Below are positions 10,122 to 24,451 of a DNA stretch of 64,000 bases, one piece after another. The notes beneath the pieces were generated by a model that had not been told where the DNA came from, made no database searches, and worked only from the letters and a program-made list of their open reading frames with translations. Positions within the stretch are counted from its first letter, which is position 1. Every line of letters starts with the position of its first letter. This stretch comes from Toxorhynchites rutilus septentrionalis (taxonomy: Eukaryota > Arthropoda > Insecta > Diptera > Culicidae): the NCBI RefSeq assembly GCF_029784135.1, contig NC_073746.1:65846763-65910762 (forward strand), written 5' to 3'. A program made the position numbers and the translations under genes.

Positions 10122-13100
10122 TATATATTTCAAATTCGGCTATAGAGGTCTAAGAATCACTTAATTCCCCTTAATAACCCCTGCTCTGAATGAACGATTT
10201 GTAACTTTCGTTTCCATGAGTTTTCAAGTGAGAGTTCCAACATTTCAGTAATTTGAATGGCATTTTCGCCCTTATTACAGAACAAATGTAGAATGTTTTG
10301 AATTATACTTCCGTAGATCGCTTGAAAATATTTTTCAGCTGCCAGTGTCAAAATAGAATATTATTCCAATAAGAAGCAACAGATTATCATCCATATTATA
10401 ACTATTCAACACACTCCTTCTTCGTTCATGTGATCACATAAAACAAAAAAGACTGTCATTCACCATGAAATTTAAAGAACACATTGCAAACAAGTGGATT
10501 TCTTTGTGTTTTGATTTATTTGCTATCTGAGGTGTGCAATAATTTGTTAACATGCAATCAAAGTGTAAGACTTTCGCCGTATTCTTGATGCTCTGTCATA
10601 TGTGACATTCGTTTGAATTTCCTTCTTGCTTTAAAGTTTATCGCGTCTAATAAACCTAACATTATTTTTCGTCATCCTAAAAAGGCCATCCTTTTTGAAC
10701 TCGGTAGGATTAGGTTCGTATAATTATTTTTTGTAGTTTTTTTTCTGGATCCGAAACAAATTCCAAAAAAATAACACAAGCTAGATTGTTTTAGTAAAGT
10801 TTGTTCGGAAATATAGATTTACTTTACTTTGTTTGATGTAGATAGCATTATGTTGCCTTCAATCCGGATAAATTCTGTGAAAACTGTGAAAAAATAAATT
10901 ACGAAAATAGAAGCACGTTGATTCAAAAGTACATCGTTTTACTCCTTAGCCAAACGCTGTAATCTTTCCCCGAACAAATTTGAAATCTGCTCCGGGCTGC
11001 TTGCGAAAGTCAGAAAGTGTTTATGTAATAATTGATAACACAAAGTCTGTTTTGCTGAGATGTTGCAGATCACTTCCCTGTGTTTTCGAGGGAATAGCTA
11101 ACCTAATCACAATAAAAGTCAAGAAATTTAATTGAGATCTTTGCGGTAGCAGAAAATATGGAAAATATGGGAATATACAGCCCCACAATAAAACCATACC
11201 ATGCCTCAATGAAGGTTAATACACTTCGTCATTTCTGTTGAGAGAGGGCAGAATAAGGGCAGCCAACAGAAGAAGAAGAAAATTGCGTCGTATCGCCGCC
11301 ATTTTAATGGAATCACTTGTACTGGGATCGATTTAATTACACGGTAGACGGAATTCTCTTCATCCCACTACCTTTCGCCTCGTACTCCTGCGCAACAATC
11401 TGGTCGAACAAAAAGAAGCTCTACGAAGGGAAGACTGCAAAGCGTTAGGTAAATTGGAAATTTACTGGCTGCCATGCCAGAATGGGGATGCTTGCTTTAT
11501 AGCTCTGGAAGCTAGCTAACAGCTTCGACGCCAGAATCGATAATCTATAAAATATTTAGCAGAATGTTGTCACTTCGACTTCGGCGAAAGTGAAACATAG
11601 ATAAGCACTTTCGGGGTCGGGATCAGATTGGAATTTTTGAGTCTGCAAAGCGCTGATGAATACGCACCCACGTCAGGACAAGATTGTCACCAAGATTGTC
11701 GGGTGAAATTTATTTCGGTAATTAGATTTGATTGCTTCCGTGATTGACATTTCTATTCGTTGTTGGGCCTAACAATTTTCGATGAATTGCGGCTTCTTTT
11801 TCTTCTTGGTGGCGCTCTAAATCATTTGAAAGAATTTCCCTTTAAAGTATTATTTGCCAGTTGTATTTCTTGTTTTGGTAAATTTTGATATTTGAATGCT
11901 AAAATCAGGTTCCAATTAGAGTGAAATTATATGAAAATTGACTGTCAAGTATTACACCATATAAGATTGAGATTTAAACTTCCACTATCTACACTCAATA
12001 TTCAGATTCCAAAATTACTAATTCATATTCCGGATTGGATGAAGAATCATTTACACTATATCATAGCCCATATACAATTCAAATATTCCAGATTCTCATA
12101 ATCCCTTGAAAAATGCAGATGGATACATACGGATTATAAATTCGGATTATCATTCAAAATACATTCTATTTCTCAGATTCCATATGTAATCAGATGTAAT
12201 CTGGAATCTAAGAGAAAATATTTAAAAATCATATATTCATTTATAAAGTTCAACAGATGGAATGCAGATTTTCATGTTCATGTTCAAGATTGGCGTAGAG
12301 TCCCAAAATGCTTATGGTTTGGTTCAGAATTTTCGGAATTCGCTACACTTTCTTCACTATAACTCATGCCATTGGCGGCATGGTGATTGATATCATTTCT
12401 GGTAGTTTGCTAGCGAACAAGGATCATTTGGAACAAATCCATTCACGGTCACGGTTGACGGCAATCTACAATTAATCAACAATCAGCTTGTGAACCGGAA
12501 TTCGCCAACGATGGACATCGCAGCGACGCGAGGGAACACGGTTTATGTCGAGTACAGCATATTTCACATGTTCGTGCAACTGTGGCACGAGTCTCGAGAA
12601 CAAGATAAATGAGAATTTACGTTTCGTACTAGATCTGAACAGGGGTATTCCAAGGGGATATCGAGCAACAAACAGTTTCCGGAAGCATAAGCAACCCTTG
12701 TACCAACAGGCCATGAAATTTGATTTCTTCTCTCGAAACCACCGAATGGAATAGTTTGAGTGGGATCAGACATAATAAATTCATAATGAATGCTGTCATT
12801 CGTTCTGTTTCAGTATACGATTCCGTCTGCCCGGTACCGACCTGCTTCAACTCTCAACAGGGGTTCTAATATCCGTTTCATTGAACATTTCCCCAGCAAT
12901 GCGGGTTGTGGATGAAAAAAAAATGCACAAATGTATCCCATTACGCTTGTAGGTCATAAACCGAGCCAGAAACAATCGGAGCTTCGATTTGTCGAAATTA
13001 ATTTCCAACTAATTTGATACTTTGTCTCATCAGAACGTTATTTTGCTGGAGCTGACATTGGCAAGTGGCCAAAATGGGTAATAATTTCTTCCCCCCACCC

Positions 13101-14455
13101 AATCACCGCTTCCGGGGTTCTTCGTCGCCCGGTTTTCCGATCATCATCTGTGTGTTATATGCATTCAGTACCGATGCATTTTCAGCATATGTACCGGGTA
13201 CGACTTTTGCGGTTTAACAATTTTTCACCCCATTCCATAGATAAGTTATTTTGCGACATGAGAGGATTAGTGTAAGTTCCCAGGGTCACATAGGGAATAG
13301 CATAAACTAGACTTAATTGGCAAATGTCGGTTTCCTCCGATTTAGAATATTCCATTTCTCGGAAAGACAATTATATTTAAGGAAAGACAATTAGACAATA
13401 TAAAGAATAATTCTCAACCCTATTTCTTGAGGGGAGAACCCCGGCTTCGCAATTGATTCGAATGGGAATATACCCTCTTTCCTCATTTTTCCATTTTCCC
13501 CATTTCATCTCTCTGGGTGTACTTTACTGCTGACATCAATTTTTCGATGCTTGGCTCTCGAAAGCAGAACTTCTTGTGCGGCATTAAGGCGGCGAACCAG
13601 TCCAAGTCTGCTCCATTTAGGCCTTTTTGGCACCACCGCTGTATCAGGCTGTATGTGTATGACTTTGGTAGCAAGAACCCGAGGTCATCCTCACAGCCAC
13701 ATCCGTTCGTGAGGCCAGACAAGCCTTGATATAATTTTAAATGAATACAAATCCGAGCTAAGAGAGTACCACCACCCGTTATCTCACATCCCACTCAAGC
13801 TACCATGGCAGAGTTCAGAACTGAGCATTTCTGAAAGTGCCACTTCTGGATTGCATGCATTGACAGTGTTAGGTACATATTCATGTTGTGTCTAACTGGG
13901 TGTTAGCATGTTGGCCTAGATTATGTGCTGAAGGATAAGGGCAAGATATATTTATTTCATGAAATTGTCTAGTGTGACTAGAAAATATGCTGTAAAGCAT
14001 CGTGCCAATAGTTTGAAAACCATCAGCCAGACAATATGTGACATGTGTTTCAGTTCTGAGATTTCCTGCTTGAGTTTGAACAAATGTTACAGACAAAAAA
14101 AAACAAGAAAGAAAAAAAGTTTCAACTTAGAAGGTATATTTCTAAGCAAATGAACAACCAAATTAATCCACTAATAATTGAAACTATATTTGGCTTCATT
14201 TTCAATCGATAATTTTAGAACAGACCTCGTACATCAATACGTAGTTATCTACCGTGAATATCATTCTATCAATAGTGTAGCAAATATTGCAACGAACCTT
14301 CACTAAATTGCTCATTGTATGAACGGTTCATTTCAGTGAGCGACTCAGAGCCGTGCGCCCAATGAAAAGAGTCGACTTATTTGAACGGCTCGACGGCTCT
14401 TTCCAAGAAGCGGTTTATTCGGACATGTAAAGAATGGTCAAACTCTTCAAAGAGA
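10122..14455. other. No gene recognised; mostly unique sequence
   Basis: About 4.3 kb without a convincing ORF, tRNA or repeat end. Stretches near 11220-11600 and 12360-13800 have higher GC than the TE blocks and look like ordinary intronic or intergenic DNA. ORFs of 60-103 residues on either strand lack motifs and overlap each other. This is one of the longest TE-poor parts of the window. Confidence 0.5.
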
Positions 14456-14636
<181 letters not shown>

Positions 14637-14891
14637 CTGCATTTCGGGATTTCTAGAAAAAAAAGGTAGAGATACACCAATACACCAAAACAAACTCTTG
14701 TATTGATTTTGACGCCTTTTTTGATCGCTCCCCGAAAATTACTATTTTATTGTGAAAATATCGTTGTTTCGATAACAAAACAGTGCAGTTTTTTTTATCC
14801 CTTTTGTTTATTTTAGGCTCATTAGCATTTTAGCTGTAACAGAGCCGAATTTTAATCGTGTACATGTCACATGTTTATCATATCTATAATT

Positions 14892-14990
14892 AGCACATTA
14901 CACAGTTGCCATTTTTCGGCGTTAGACTATTCCCTACTATACCATGCATATGGTACACATTTACACAGTAGCCATTTAGGCGTAAGAGTT
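14892..14990. repeat. Short tandem duplication, ~64-bp spacing
   Basis: TTACACAGTTGCCATTTTTC near 14900 and TTACACAGTAGCCATTTAGG near 14964 are two copies of one word, each followed by GGCGTTAGA or GGCGTAAGA. They adjoin the 3' side of the minus-strand SINE-C and may belong to its tail. Confidence 0.5.
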
Positions 14991-15283
14991 TTCTATCTGT
15001 TCTTCCATTATCCAGTTAGACCGGACAGCGGAGACAGTTGTTGATCATTGTTGAGTTATTTATAGAACAGCAGCCCGATGTTTCTTGCAGAGCAGGGCAG
15101 TTGTATGGACGAATCGATTTTTATTCGACCGTGGATCGATCTCCATCGCTGATGATTGTTGCGTGGACGTAGCTATTCTGTAACAACACAAAGATGATAG
15201 TCAATGAGGGCCCTGAGTTTTGAACTCACGATCGATCGCTTACTAAGCGAACGCGCAACTAATGTGGCTACGGAGATCCCCGA
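14990..15283 (-). mobile_element. SINE-C, tRNA-like head
   Basis: On the minus strand 15283-15205 reads as a tRNA-like head starting GGGGATCTCCGTAGCC. It has an anticodon arm TCGC-TTAGTAA-GCGA and a B-box arm around GAGTTCAAAACTC. The acceptor arms do not pair, so it is not a working tRNA. A ~200-bp unrelated body follows down to about 14990. This is a typical SINE layout. No duplication was identified. Confidence 0.55.
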
Positions 15284-15496
15284 CAGTGCAGTTATCTGAA
15301 CACATTTCCCGTGAACGCATTCGCGATATCATCAAGTGGAATCTGTACGCGAATATTCAACTTATTACGGTTTTCTAAACACCGTTTCTAGTGTCACACA
15401 TTGCCATTACGCCCGTAGAAATTGAGCTAAACTACAGCGAACAAAGAGCAAACAAGTTCTACGTTTTACTTCTCTTCACATCGTTATTTTGTGAAA

Positions 15497-17173
15497 ATGG
15501 CAAAGAGATGCGAAGCAAATCCCTGCTTTACAGCATCAGCTCGTAGCAGTAGAATTGTCTGTAGGAGATGCGACAAGCCATACCATCTCAAGTGCGCTGG
15601 AATTTCGGGCAATCAGAACAAAGTAATTCGCGATTGCTCCGGAGCAGAATGGTTGTGCGTACACTGTCGCAACTCCAAAGCTAATATCGACCTGCAATCA
15701 CCAGCGTTAGTTCACATAAACGAGCGCCTCTCCTCCATCGTTCGGCTAATTGGTGCACAAATTGATGCGACCCGCTCTCTCTGTCTTGCATACGGACAAA
15801 ACTTACCACGCTCCAGCTGTTGTAATCACCCCGGACCTTGGACAAATGTGCAACATGACTCGCGCAACTTCGAGGAACAAATTGACAACATGCAGCTTGA
15901 ATTTAGTAAGGTGTTTGAGTCATTCTTCGTCGAAATTGACCGCCAAGCTGATGCAATCAGTAACAAGTGTAATCGCACGAGCAGCAGTTCTCCTACTCAT
16001 CTAGTTTCCCCTAGGATAGGAAAAAGGATCAGAACTGATGCTTCTGTTGACACGACGGATCTGATCAACGCAAATCGAATTTCTCCAAACCTACCATCTG
16101 GTAGTGCAGAACCTGGCCAACCTCAACCTGATGGCTCTAACTCAATGCACAAGATACTCTCTCATTCAGCTGCAATATTATTTTCATCATGTGCAGTAAA
16201 TACCACAACTGGAACCCGGAATAATAACTCAGCGCTGCCGATTTTGTCTACTGTCAATGGTAAGACTCCTACTAGTATATGTCCGGCCGTCGCCAGACAA
16301 GATACTACACCACTGATATGTGATTCAATTATGCAGACATCACCTGTACCAGCGCCCCCGCCCATTGTTACCACCCACGTGAGAGACAAGAGACCAGCCA
16401 AAGACGATCGACATGAACGTACCGTTGTTATTTCGTCAGTGTCATCACAGCCTCGACACATTTCTAACCATCATCCAACGAGCTCAACTGTTCCTGTCAC
16501 CACCACACTATCCAAACCAAGACGTCAGCATATCGTTTCAAATAATCACCACCCTATAGCTCAATCGACGAGAACTCAAGGATTAGTAGTTAGCTCTAGT
16601 GATTCATCTAACTGTATTTCGAATAGTGTGAATACTGCACCCTAGACCAACCCTCCGCTGCTGTCCGTGGCTCCTCCAGCAAAACGCACTAATTGGTTCT
16701 ATGTCTCCCGTTTCCTACCTCACGAAACGTGCGAGAACATAATGTCATATGTTTCTGGAAGATGCAATTGCGACCCATCCTTCGTAAGGTGTCACAAATT
16801 AATATGCCAGAATAGAGAAGACAGTAGACCGAGAACCTTCCTGTCATTCAAATTGAATGTGCCGGAATCAGTTGAAAGCATTATTTGTTCCAACAATTTT
16901 TGGCCAGCTGGTGTTTCGATCACTCCTTTTTTGGATCGATCACTGCTACGAGCACGTCGCAACCCCACGACTCCCCTAATACAACAACCATTCAGAGTCC
17001 ACGATCAGCAAAAACAGCAATTTCCGAACGGTTCTCCTGTTCGACTGCAACTAGCGAACAAAGCCTTAGAAGTGCAACGCGTGGCAGCTCTACCTCAAAG
17101 GATCCCTCCTCCACCGCAATACAGGAGCGTACCAAAATACAATACGTCAACAAATGTGCGAACCAATTTTTAA
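15497..17173 (+). pseudogene. Jockey-like ORF1 (PHD finger, broken once)
   Basis: The start is the ATG at 15497 (context AAAATGG). Residues 5-57 hold a C4HC3 PHD-type zinc finger (C5, C10, C22, C25, H30, C33, C54, C57). A Ser/Thr/Pro-rich linker of ~300 residues follows. A stop at 16643 interrupts it. The same product resumes from 16667 with VSRFLPHETCENIMSYV and ends in NNFWPAGVSITPF, the conserved C-terminal part of such ORF1 proteins. ORF1 proteins bind element RNA. One stop and probably a shift make this inactive. Confidence 0.75.
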
Positions 17174-20047
17174 TTTATTATCAGAATGTTGGTGGCATCA
17201 ACACAACTATTGCTGACTATTATATAGCATGTTCCGATGCCTCTTATGATGTGTTCGCATTCACAGAAACGTGGCTCAACAATAACACATTGTCTCAGTA
17301 AATTTTAGGATCGGCATATACGGTATACCGCCTAGATCGATCCATTGAGAATAGCAGCAAACGTACTGGTGGTGGAGTTCTGTTGGCAGTTGGCTACAAA
17401 TTGAAATCACGCGAAATATTCCCTCCAGATGGGCGATCGATTGAGCAAATCTGGGCAGCTATCTCGTTGGACTATCGTACGATGTACCTTGGTACATTCC
17501 TCCTGATCGTACCAATGATTCCGCGGTTATAGATCAAGTTATTTCTACACTTCACTGGATAACACAACGAATGGAATTGGATGACAGCATCATCTTGCTG
17601 GCTGGTATCGCTTGGAGGTCCAGCGCGTCGAAATATCTATATCCAGATATTTCTAATTCATCTATTAATCCATTGATTGAACGCCTGATAGATTGCTTTA
17701 GCACCGCTTGAATATGTCAAATGAATGGAATCCTCGACGACAATAACCGTATTCTTGACCTATGTTTCGCAAGTTCAGAGATAGTTCACAACATAGCTGT
17801 GATTAAAACACCTTCTCCTTTAGTGAAACAATGTCGTCATCATTCTCCACTTTTGATCTCTGTGTCCGTTACACCACCACTTGTTTTTGCCCATACTATC
17901 GAGTCAGTTTATTATAACTATTGTAAAGCCAACTTCGCGTCAATGAATCGTTTCTTTCTTAGTATCGATTGGGACAAAATTTTGAATGACCATGCCATAG
18001 ACAAAGCCACATCATCCTTGAACAATGTATTGCTTTACGCGATCGAACAGTTTGTTCCCAAAAAGGTGAATTGTAAACCACCCCACCCACCATGGCTGAA
18101 TCACAATCTAAAACGCCTGAGAACAATAAAAAGATCAAACCTACGGAAATTTGCTAAATATCGCTGTGACTTGTGGAGAAACCGGTATTCAGTTGCGAAC
18201 AAAAATTATAAAAATTTGAAGTCCTGTGTAACGCTTATAAAAATCGCATTCAATCAAACCTGCGTGCCAATCCAAGAGGTTTCTGGAGACATGTTGACAG
18301 TCAGAGAAAAGATATTGGTTTGCCTACCGTAATGATGCGCGACAACGATGTTGCTGATACCAAAGAAGGTATCTGTGAGCTGTTTCGGAAGCAGTTTAGC
18401 GGTGTTTTTGTTGACGAAAAACTCAATAGCCATCAAATTTCTTCAACAATTGGCAACGTTCCCAGCCTGTCGTCTGTTCGTAATAATCCGTCAATAAATG
18501 CCGTTATTGTACACGATCCCTGCAAAAAATTAATGATTTCTCCAAATGCTAGACCTGACGGTATCCCTTCAATTGTTTTGAAGAAGTGCTCAAGCAACCT
18601 CTCGACACCGTTGAGCATCCGCCGTTCCATCCTCTGTGGTACTTTTCCAAATGTGTGGAAGAAGCCATTCGTGTTCCCGGTATTCAAGAAGGGTTTCAAG
18701 AAGGACGTCAGGAATTACAGAGGAATTGCCTGCCTATGCGCTATCTCCAAACTATTTGAGATAATTATTTTGGATAACATTTCCCATGCTTGCAACAGCT
18801 ACACTGCAGATGAACAACATGGGTTCATGTCTAAGAGATGAACGACTACAAATCTCGTTCTGTATACTCTGTACATCGCCCGCTCTCTAGAATCTCGAAA
18901 TCAAATTGATGCGGTGTACACAGATTTTTCTGCAGCGTTCGATTTAATCAACCACGACATTGCAATAGCTAAGCTCCATCGTCTTGGATTCAACGGTCCT
19001 TTTTTTAAGTGACTTCATTCATACCTCACTGATCGCGAAATGTCAGTGAAATTAGGTGACACTATATCTACGTCTTTTCGCGTAACATCAGGTGTTCCTC
19101 AAGGCAGTCACCTGGGTCTATACATATTTCTGTTGTACCTCAACGATGTAAATTTTAGCCTCAAGTGTCTGAAACTTTCATATGCGGATGACTTTAAACT
19201 GTTCCTCCCAGTGAACTGCATCGAAGAAGCTGAGTTTTTACAAGAGCAATTAGACATATTCGCCGAATGGTGTGTAACCAACAGGATGTTTTTAAACCCA
19301 TCAAAATGTTCAGTCATTTCATTCTCACGCAAGCGTTCGTCAATAAGCTCTATGGTGTTTTACTTGACCGTGTCAACACCATCAAAGACTTCGGGATTAT
19401 GTTGGATTGTAAATTAACCTTTCGAGACCATATATCCTACATCGTATCTAAAGCGTCTAAAACTCTTGGTTTTATTATCCACGTCATAAAGGATTTCAAG
19501 GACGTACACTGCATTAAGGCTCTCTATTGCTCATTGGTACGCTCGATCCTTGAATATGCATGCGTGGTTTGGTCACGGTGTTACCAGAATAATGTTCAGC
19601 GAAATGAGTCGATACAGCGAAAATTCGTTCGTTTCGCCTTGCGTAATTTACCGTGGAATGATCCAATAAACCTCCCTAGTCCCTAGATACGAGGATCGCT
19701 GCAAATTGATTGGCCTGGACTCATTAGTTTCACGCAGGAACGTTGCCAAGGCCCTATTTACCTCCGACTTGATTTTGTCGAACATCGATTGTCCTGAGCT
19801 CCTTCGGTTGATTAATTTCAACATAAATCACCGTAATTTACGATTTCAGAACTATTTATACATCCCATCAACCAGAACAAATTACGGGTACAATGAACCT
19901 ATATCTAGCATGTGCCGCGTATTTAACCGTTTTAGTGTCTGTTTCGATTTCCATCTGTCTCGTTTGTCCCTCAAAAAATGTATTCTATTGCTCTTAATTA
20001 GCTTGATTAGTTACAGTAGTATATATTTATATAGTTGTAGTTTTTAG
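17165..20047 (+). pseudogene. Jockey-like ORF2 (EN + RT), many breaks
   Basis: Fragments in order: the endonuclease start (IYYQNVGGINTT, TETWLNN) near 17175-17300, a linker with PKKVNCKPPHPPWLN near 18055, and RT fingers (KPFVFPVFKKG, NYRGIACL) near 18660-18740. Next come palm motif A (YTDFSAAFDLINHD) near 18920, GVPQGSHLG near 19090 and YADDF near 19180, and then the thumb and C-terminal region to 20047. The breaks include a stop at 17299, a deletion in the endonuclease near 17500-17720, a stop at 18839 and one near 19010. The normal enzyme nicks the target and copies RNA in place. Confidence 0.85.
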
Positions 20048-20348
20048 TGGTAGTATTATAAGTAGTAGTAGTAGTAGTTATGAAGCATTATGGCATCTAT
20101 GTATAGCCTGTTGTCTTTGTAAAATAAAATAAAATAAAATAAATAGATAATGACATGATCGCGTTGTTAACGTAGGGGGATAAGAAATTATTTCCAGCGA
20201 GAGTTAAAATTTTACAATTTCATGCTTGCGGGAACCGATTCATTTTCTTTCTAATGATAGTACGATCTCAAGACGCACATCTGTCAGGTTTTAGTGGCAT
20301 CCGATCATAAGTGTTTGCCTGGCGTTTGACATCAGTAAATTTTTTTCC

Positions 20349-20765
20349 ATGGATAATTTTGTTGAACAAAGAGTTTGTTTGAAACTATGTTTACCTTCCA
20401 CCGGACCACACAATCGACAAAGAATATTATTTATACGTTTTGAAGCGTTGGAGAGATGCTGTACGTCGAAAACGGCCAGAAATGTGGGCCGACAATTTTT
20501 GGTTTTTCCATGATGATAACGCACCATCGCACCGAGCCCGAATTGTACTGAATTATTTGACCAAACATCAAGTGAATACCATCGAGCCCGAGTGATATGG
20601 CCCCGTGCAACTTTTTTTTTGTTTCCCAAGTTGAAGTTGCCACTTCGTGGAAAACGATTTCAGTCGATCGAGGAGATCGAAGAGAATGCGACGAGGGAAG
20701 TAAACGCCATCTCTTCGTCGGCCTACCAGGAATGCTTCAAATGGATCATATACGGTACTTTCTGA
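20349..20765 (+). pseudogene. mariner transposase with internal deletion
   Basis: It starts ATGGATAATTTTGTTGAACA, encoding MDNFVEQRVCLKLC, a mariner-type N-terminus. After about 17 codons it jumps, in another frame, to the C-terminal half. That half has KRWRDAVRRKRPEMW, the catalytic WFFHDDNAPSHRAR (second Asp) and a degraded LKLPLRGKRF tail. About 200 residues, including most of the DNA-binding domain and the first catalytic Asp, are missing. A stop follows IEPE. No clear terminal repeats were found. Confidence 0.75.
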
Positions 20766-20769
20766 TCAT

Positions 20770-23700
20770 ATGATATGTACCAGCACTGTCAAGGGCTAAT
20801 TATTGAATGCATGCCCTGTTAATTGCTCGCAAAGAGAATTTTTGATAACTTACATTTCCAAAGCTTCCAAAAACACAATTTACAAAAGAAATCATCCACA
20901 GATTGTATTATGCAGCGCCTTTTGCAGAACGACAATAGTAAATCCGAGCCAAATCCGTTGTGTGGTGGCGGCGGCGGTAACAGCAACTACTGCGGAATGA
21001 TTTCCACCATCGACTTGGAATGCGCTGCACTTTGACGCCACTTTGAACCCAAAAAAAAGCCAGAATTTGGCGAAAATTAAATGATTGATCGGAAAAAGTT
21101 ATCAATAACTTCAGAAACATATAATTTCAGCTTTTTCGAATCTCCCAAAATAAATATTAAAAATGAATTCGCCCTTTTTCAACTTCTGTTATTATTCTAG
21201 AATGCATTGAAATCTTTGCAATAACTCTTGAATATTTGTTTATATTTGTTTCGCCACCACCGTTGCAGATGACAATTTCAAGAGTTAGCAATGTGGTTCA
21301 ATCATACACAAATACTCTCCACCTAACGGTATGAAATAGCCGACGGATTGCGTGGTTTGTGGAAGCAGTTGGAGATAGTTGATTGATACACAAGCTGATC
21401 ATGTGTCGCAATTTGTTTCCTCATGCCAATGTACGCATTGCACTAACTATTCATCGCGGACGCTATCCCTGCGATCTTTATTTCCTGTCTCCACAATTTC
21501 AGTAGAGCGAACGCTGCACTTACCAAGGGAGAAATTTCCTTTCAAGCGAGCGATTTACGGACGCCTGATTCGCAGTGGTCAAGTATGGAAAAGATCATTC
21601 GCTCATTTCTCCACAGCTTATTATAAATCACTCTTGTATCTGCTTGGAATATTCATGGCGAAGAGACTGCAGCAAGCAATCGTGATATTGCACAATGAAT
21701 CATTTTTCACTCTCCAACCATCTTCATTCGGGACTGAGAGTGAACATAACAAATTCGATGCAGAAATACTCCTTTGGAAGGATCGCACGAAATAACGAGT
21801 GAGTCAAAATAGACTCAATCTGCGTGTATGTATGATTTTATGTTCCCTTCTACTCTCTTCTTTGTCAGCATTCAAATGCATTTGTTATCGGCAATGCACA
21901 TGAATATACCTTCCCGTTCACCAAAAACTTGCGTTAATATGGTCTTTTGCGTTGGCTTAGATCGTTTCATACTAGAAACAAAAATATGTCATTGCAATAG
22001 TGCACAGGAAACAGCTTTATTTCAACTATCTATCTATATTTTACTACCGCGATCGAGGCTTCAATGATTGCTATTTATAGTAAAATGGAAAAATGGACAA
22101 TTATGAACTATGGATTATGGAATTGTATTGTATAGTATGTAGAAAAATTTTTTTTTCTGGAACTTTTAAATAATAATAAAACTATGCTATGAAACTCTGG
22201 TTCAAATGGTTCAATGGTTCAAATTGTGCTTCTCAAAAGTGTAAGCTTCTCGTGATCAAAATTGCATGGAAACAATCCGACGTGACAAATCTTAATCGAA
22301 ATATTCCGACGACACATACCTTAACTGTATCAGGTTGTTATTCTGAGAACGTTTACAACTTAAGATTATTGAAATTAGTTTATTATATTTGAATTGTCAG
22401 TATCGATTAGACTGTCGAAGAAAGTTTGTAGACTGATAATGTTTCAGAGATGTTTCATGCTCCGAAAACATCCAATTTATGACATGATCAATCCTTTTGG
22501 ATAAAACCGACCGAACACGTAAGCAGATTACATACATATCGGAGCATACCCTTGGTCGAAAATATTAGCAGAAAAGTTATGAAAAAAACGAATTACTTCC
22601 TGACGATTGGCGACCCGTAAAATCAAATTGGTTCCCAGCCGAAGAGTATGAGATGAACGAAATAAATTCCACAATCCCGTAACATCGGATGACGCTCCGA
22701 CAAAAAAATACAGCAAGGGAGCAAATACATTACCGCTCCATTGAGCACACAATGAATCTCACAAATTTGGAACTGTTTTCGATGCGTGCTCTCGAAAAAG
22801 CACTTCGAAAAACAAAAAAACATATCGCCCCCTATCGAATCTTGGGGAGCGGAGTGAACCTCTGCCATGACGCGACGCGATTGAACAATAGAACAATACC
22901 CTGATTGATCTGGGCAATCATAATCATAGCAGAGGAAAAAGAAAACATCATCGGGACCTTTCAGAGAAGCCCGAATGTAGCAATGTACGCAAAAATATTC
23001 CATCCATCGGCCATTAACGGCGCTTTCTTGCCACAAATCATTACAAACAGCTGCTTCCGTTGGCTGTGGGAGCGTCTGATATTACATCAGGAGGCGATAT
23101 CAGATGTTTCACGAGCTGTTTCTGATCAGTGAAAATATATAAATTCAAAGTCAAATTACTACGTGGCACGCTAGAAAGTCATCAGATGTATCTGAATCTG
23201 AGCTGGAAAGAGTGTGTAATTGCAGGAAAGTATTTCATCTCACCACACAAAACGAAGATGATCGATATGAACCGAATGCAAGTAGGTCATCCTCTGGGGC
23301 ACCCCTGGTGTCGATTGCAGTCAATAGTGTTGACTTTGCGGCTTTACGGTGCTCTTCATGTGGTAGTCGTGGATTAGTATGCGATGATTTGAGGGAGCGT
23401 TTGCCTCAAGTGCACCAGTAAAAGTTTGAGTTTGTGATTCGATTTTATTATCCTTCTCTATTGAAAAACCCCCTTCATAGACTTCGACACGGGTGGCACG
23501 GGAAAGGAATAACGGAAGAAATTTTGCACTTCCTGTTCCATTTGGGGGTGAATTATTTTCCACAAGTTGGTTGGAGACGTTCCGGCTTAGCTCCGGCACT
23601 TCCACAGAGAGGCGTTGGACGATAAAAAAAAGTTTTATGTTCTAAACAAGCATTTCCAGGAAGAGAGAGAAAAATGCTGTGCTGGTTCGTTTCTTGTGGT

Positions 23701-24440
23701 GCTACATTTGAGGAACAAGATGCTTGAGATTAGACATAAAGTTTTTTGCGCTACGTGTGAGGATAACGAATAGACCACATTTTTAGAAGCGAACTCATAC
23801 TCATACATGCTCATACTCGAAAGTTTTGGCTTTTGAATTGCTTTTTCCACAAGAGATTGTAACATGGAAAATACATGAGGAAAGTTTCGGTTTGGCTCTC
23901 TTCATTTCGACAAGGCTTTCAGCGTGGAGATGAAGGTAACAATTTTCTTTGTGCGGGAAGTTCCCTTCAGTTGTTAGTTTATGCAGATTAATGTTTTATT
24001 CTGTTTGTTGTTAAATTAAGTGTGCAACACCAACCAAGTTCGATCTTCATTCAATTAGCAAGTGCACATTATAATTCAATGTTCTATCGAAAATAATCTG
24101 CTCAGGTATTATTCGAACCTTCCATGTACATTCTTTGGCAAATAAACCTTTTTTGGAAAATTGGTTGTATTCCAATCGTTTTTCGATTGTTCTACAACAG
24201 AGAAAGGTATTTAGGTGGACCTTATAGGGAACATATTAAACTGCACTTCAAATGGGGCTCCAACTGTTCTACATGACAAATCAAAACGTCAGGAAGATTT
24301 TTCTATAGTATTTGTAATATTTATGTTTTGAACATGAAGTCACATTTTTTGCCTCGAAAATATCAAGCAACTCCAGTTTTATAATGCCTTGCTGTAATAT
24401 GGAGAAGCTTAGTTGTTTAGAAACAAAACAAGAAATCAAT
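20770..24440. other. No gene recognised
   Basis: Four ORFs of 75-140 residues (21379-21795 plus, 22623-23036 minus, 23129-23421 plus, 23321-23605 minus) have no motif, no splice signals that I could support, and overlapping rivals in other frames. The sequence is largely unique with moderate GC, like intron DNA. Nothing else was recognised. Confidence 0.5.
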
Positions 24441-24451
24441 AGGATTGATGA

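Larger units (their letters stand above)
15297..20146 (+). mobile_element. Jockey-like LINE, decayed
   Basis: A non-LTR retrotransposon of nearly full length: a 5' leader of ~200 bp, ORF1 with a PHD finger, ORF2 with endonuclease and reverse transcriptase, and a 3' tail of TAAAA repeats (20121-20143). The ORF2 C-terminus has the FNRFSVCFDFHLSR-type motif seen in insect Jockey-group elements. Several stops and shifts break both ORFs. A second, shorter copy of the family lies at 28265-29060. Confidence 0.85.

Noticed and set aside
15205..15283. Functional tRNA on the minus strand
   Set aside because: Anticodon and T arms look plausible, but the acceptor ends do not pair; better explained as a SINE head.
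22623..23036. 137-residue minus-strand ORF
   Set aside because: Overlaps open frames on the other strand, has no motif, and has no plausible start context.
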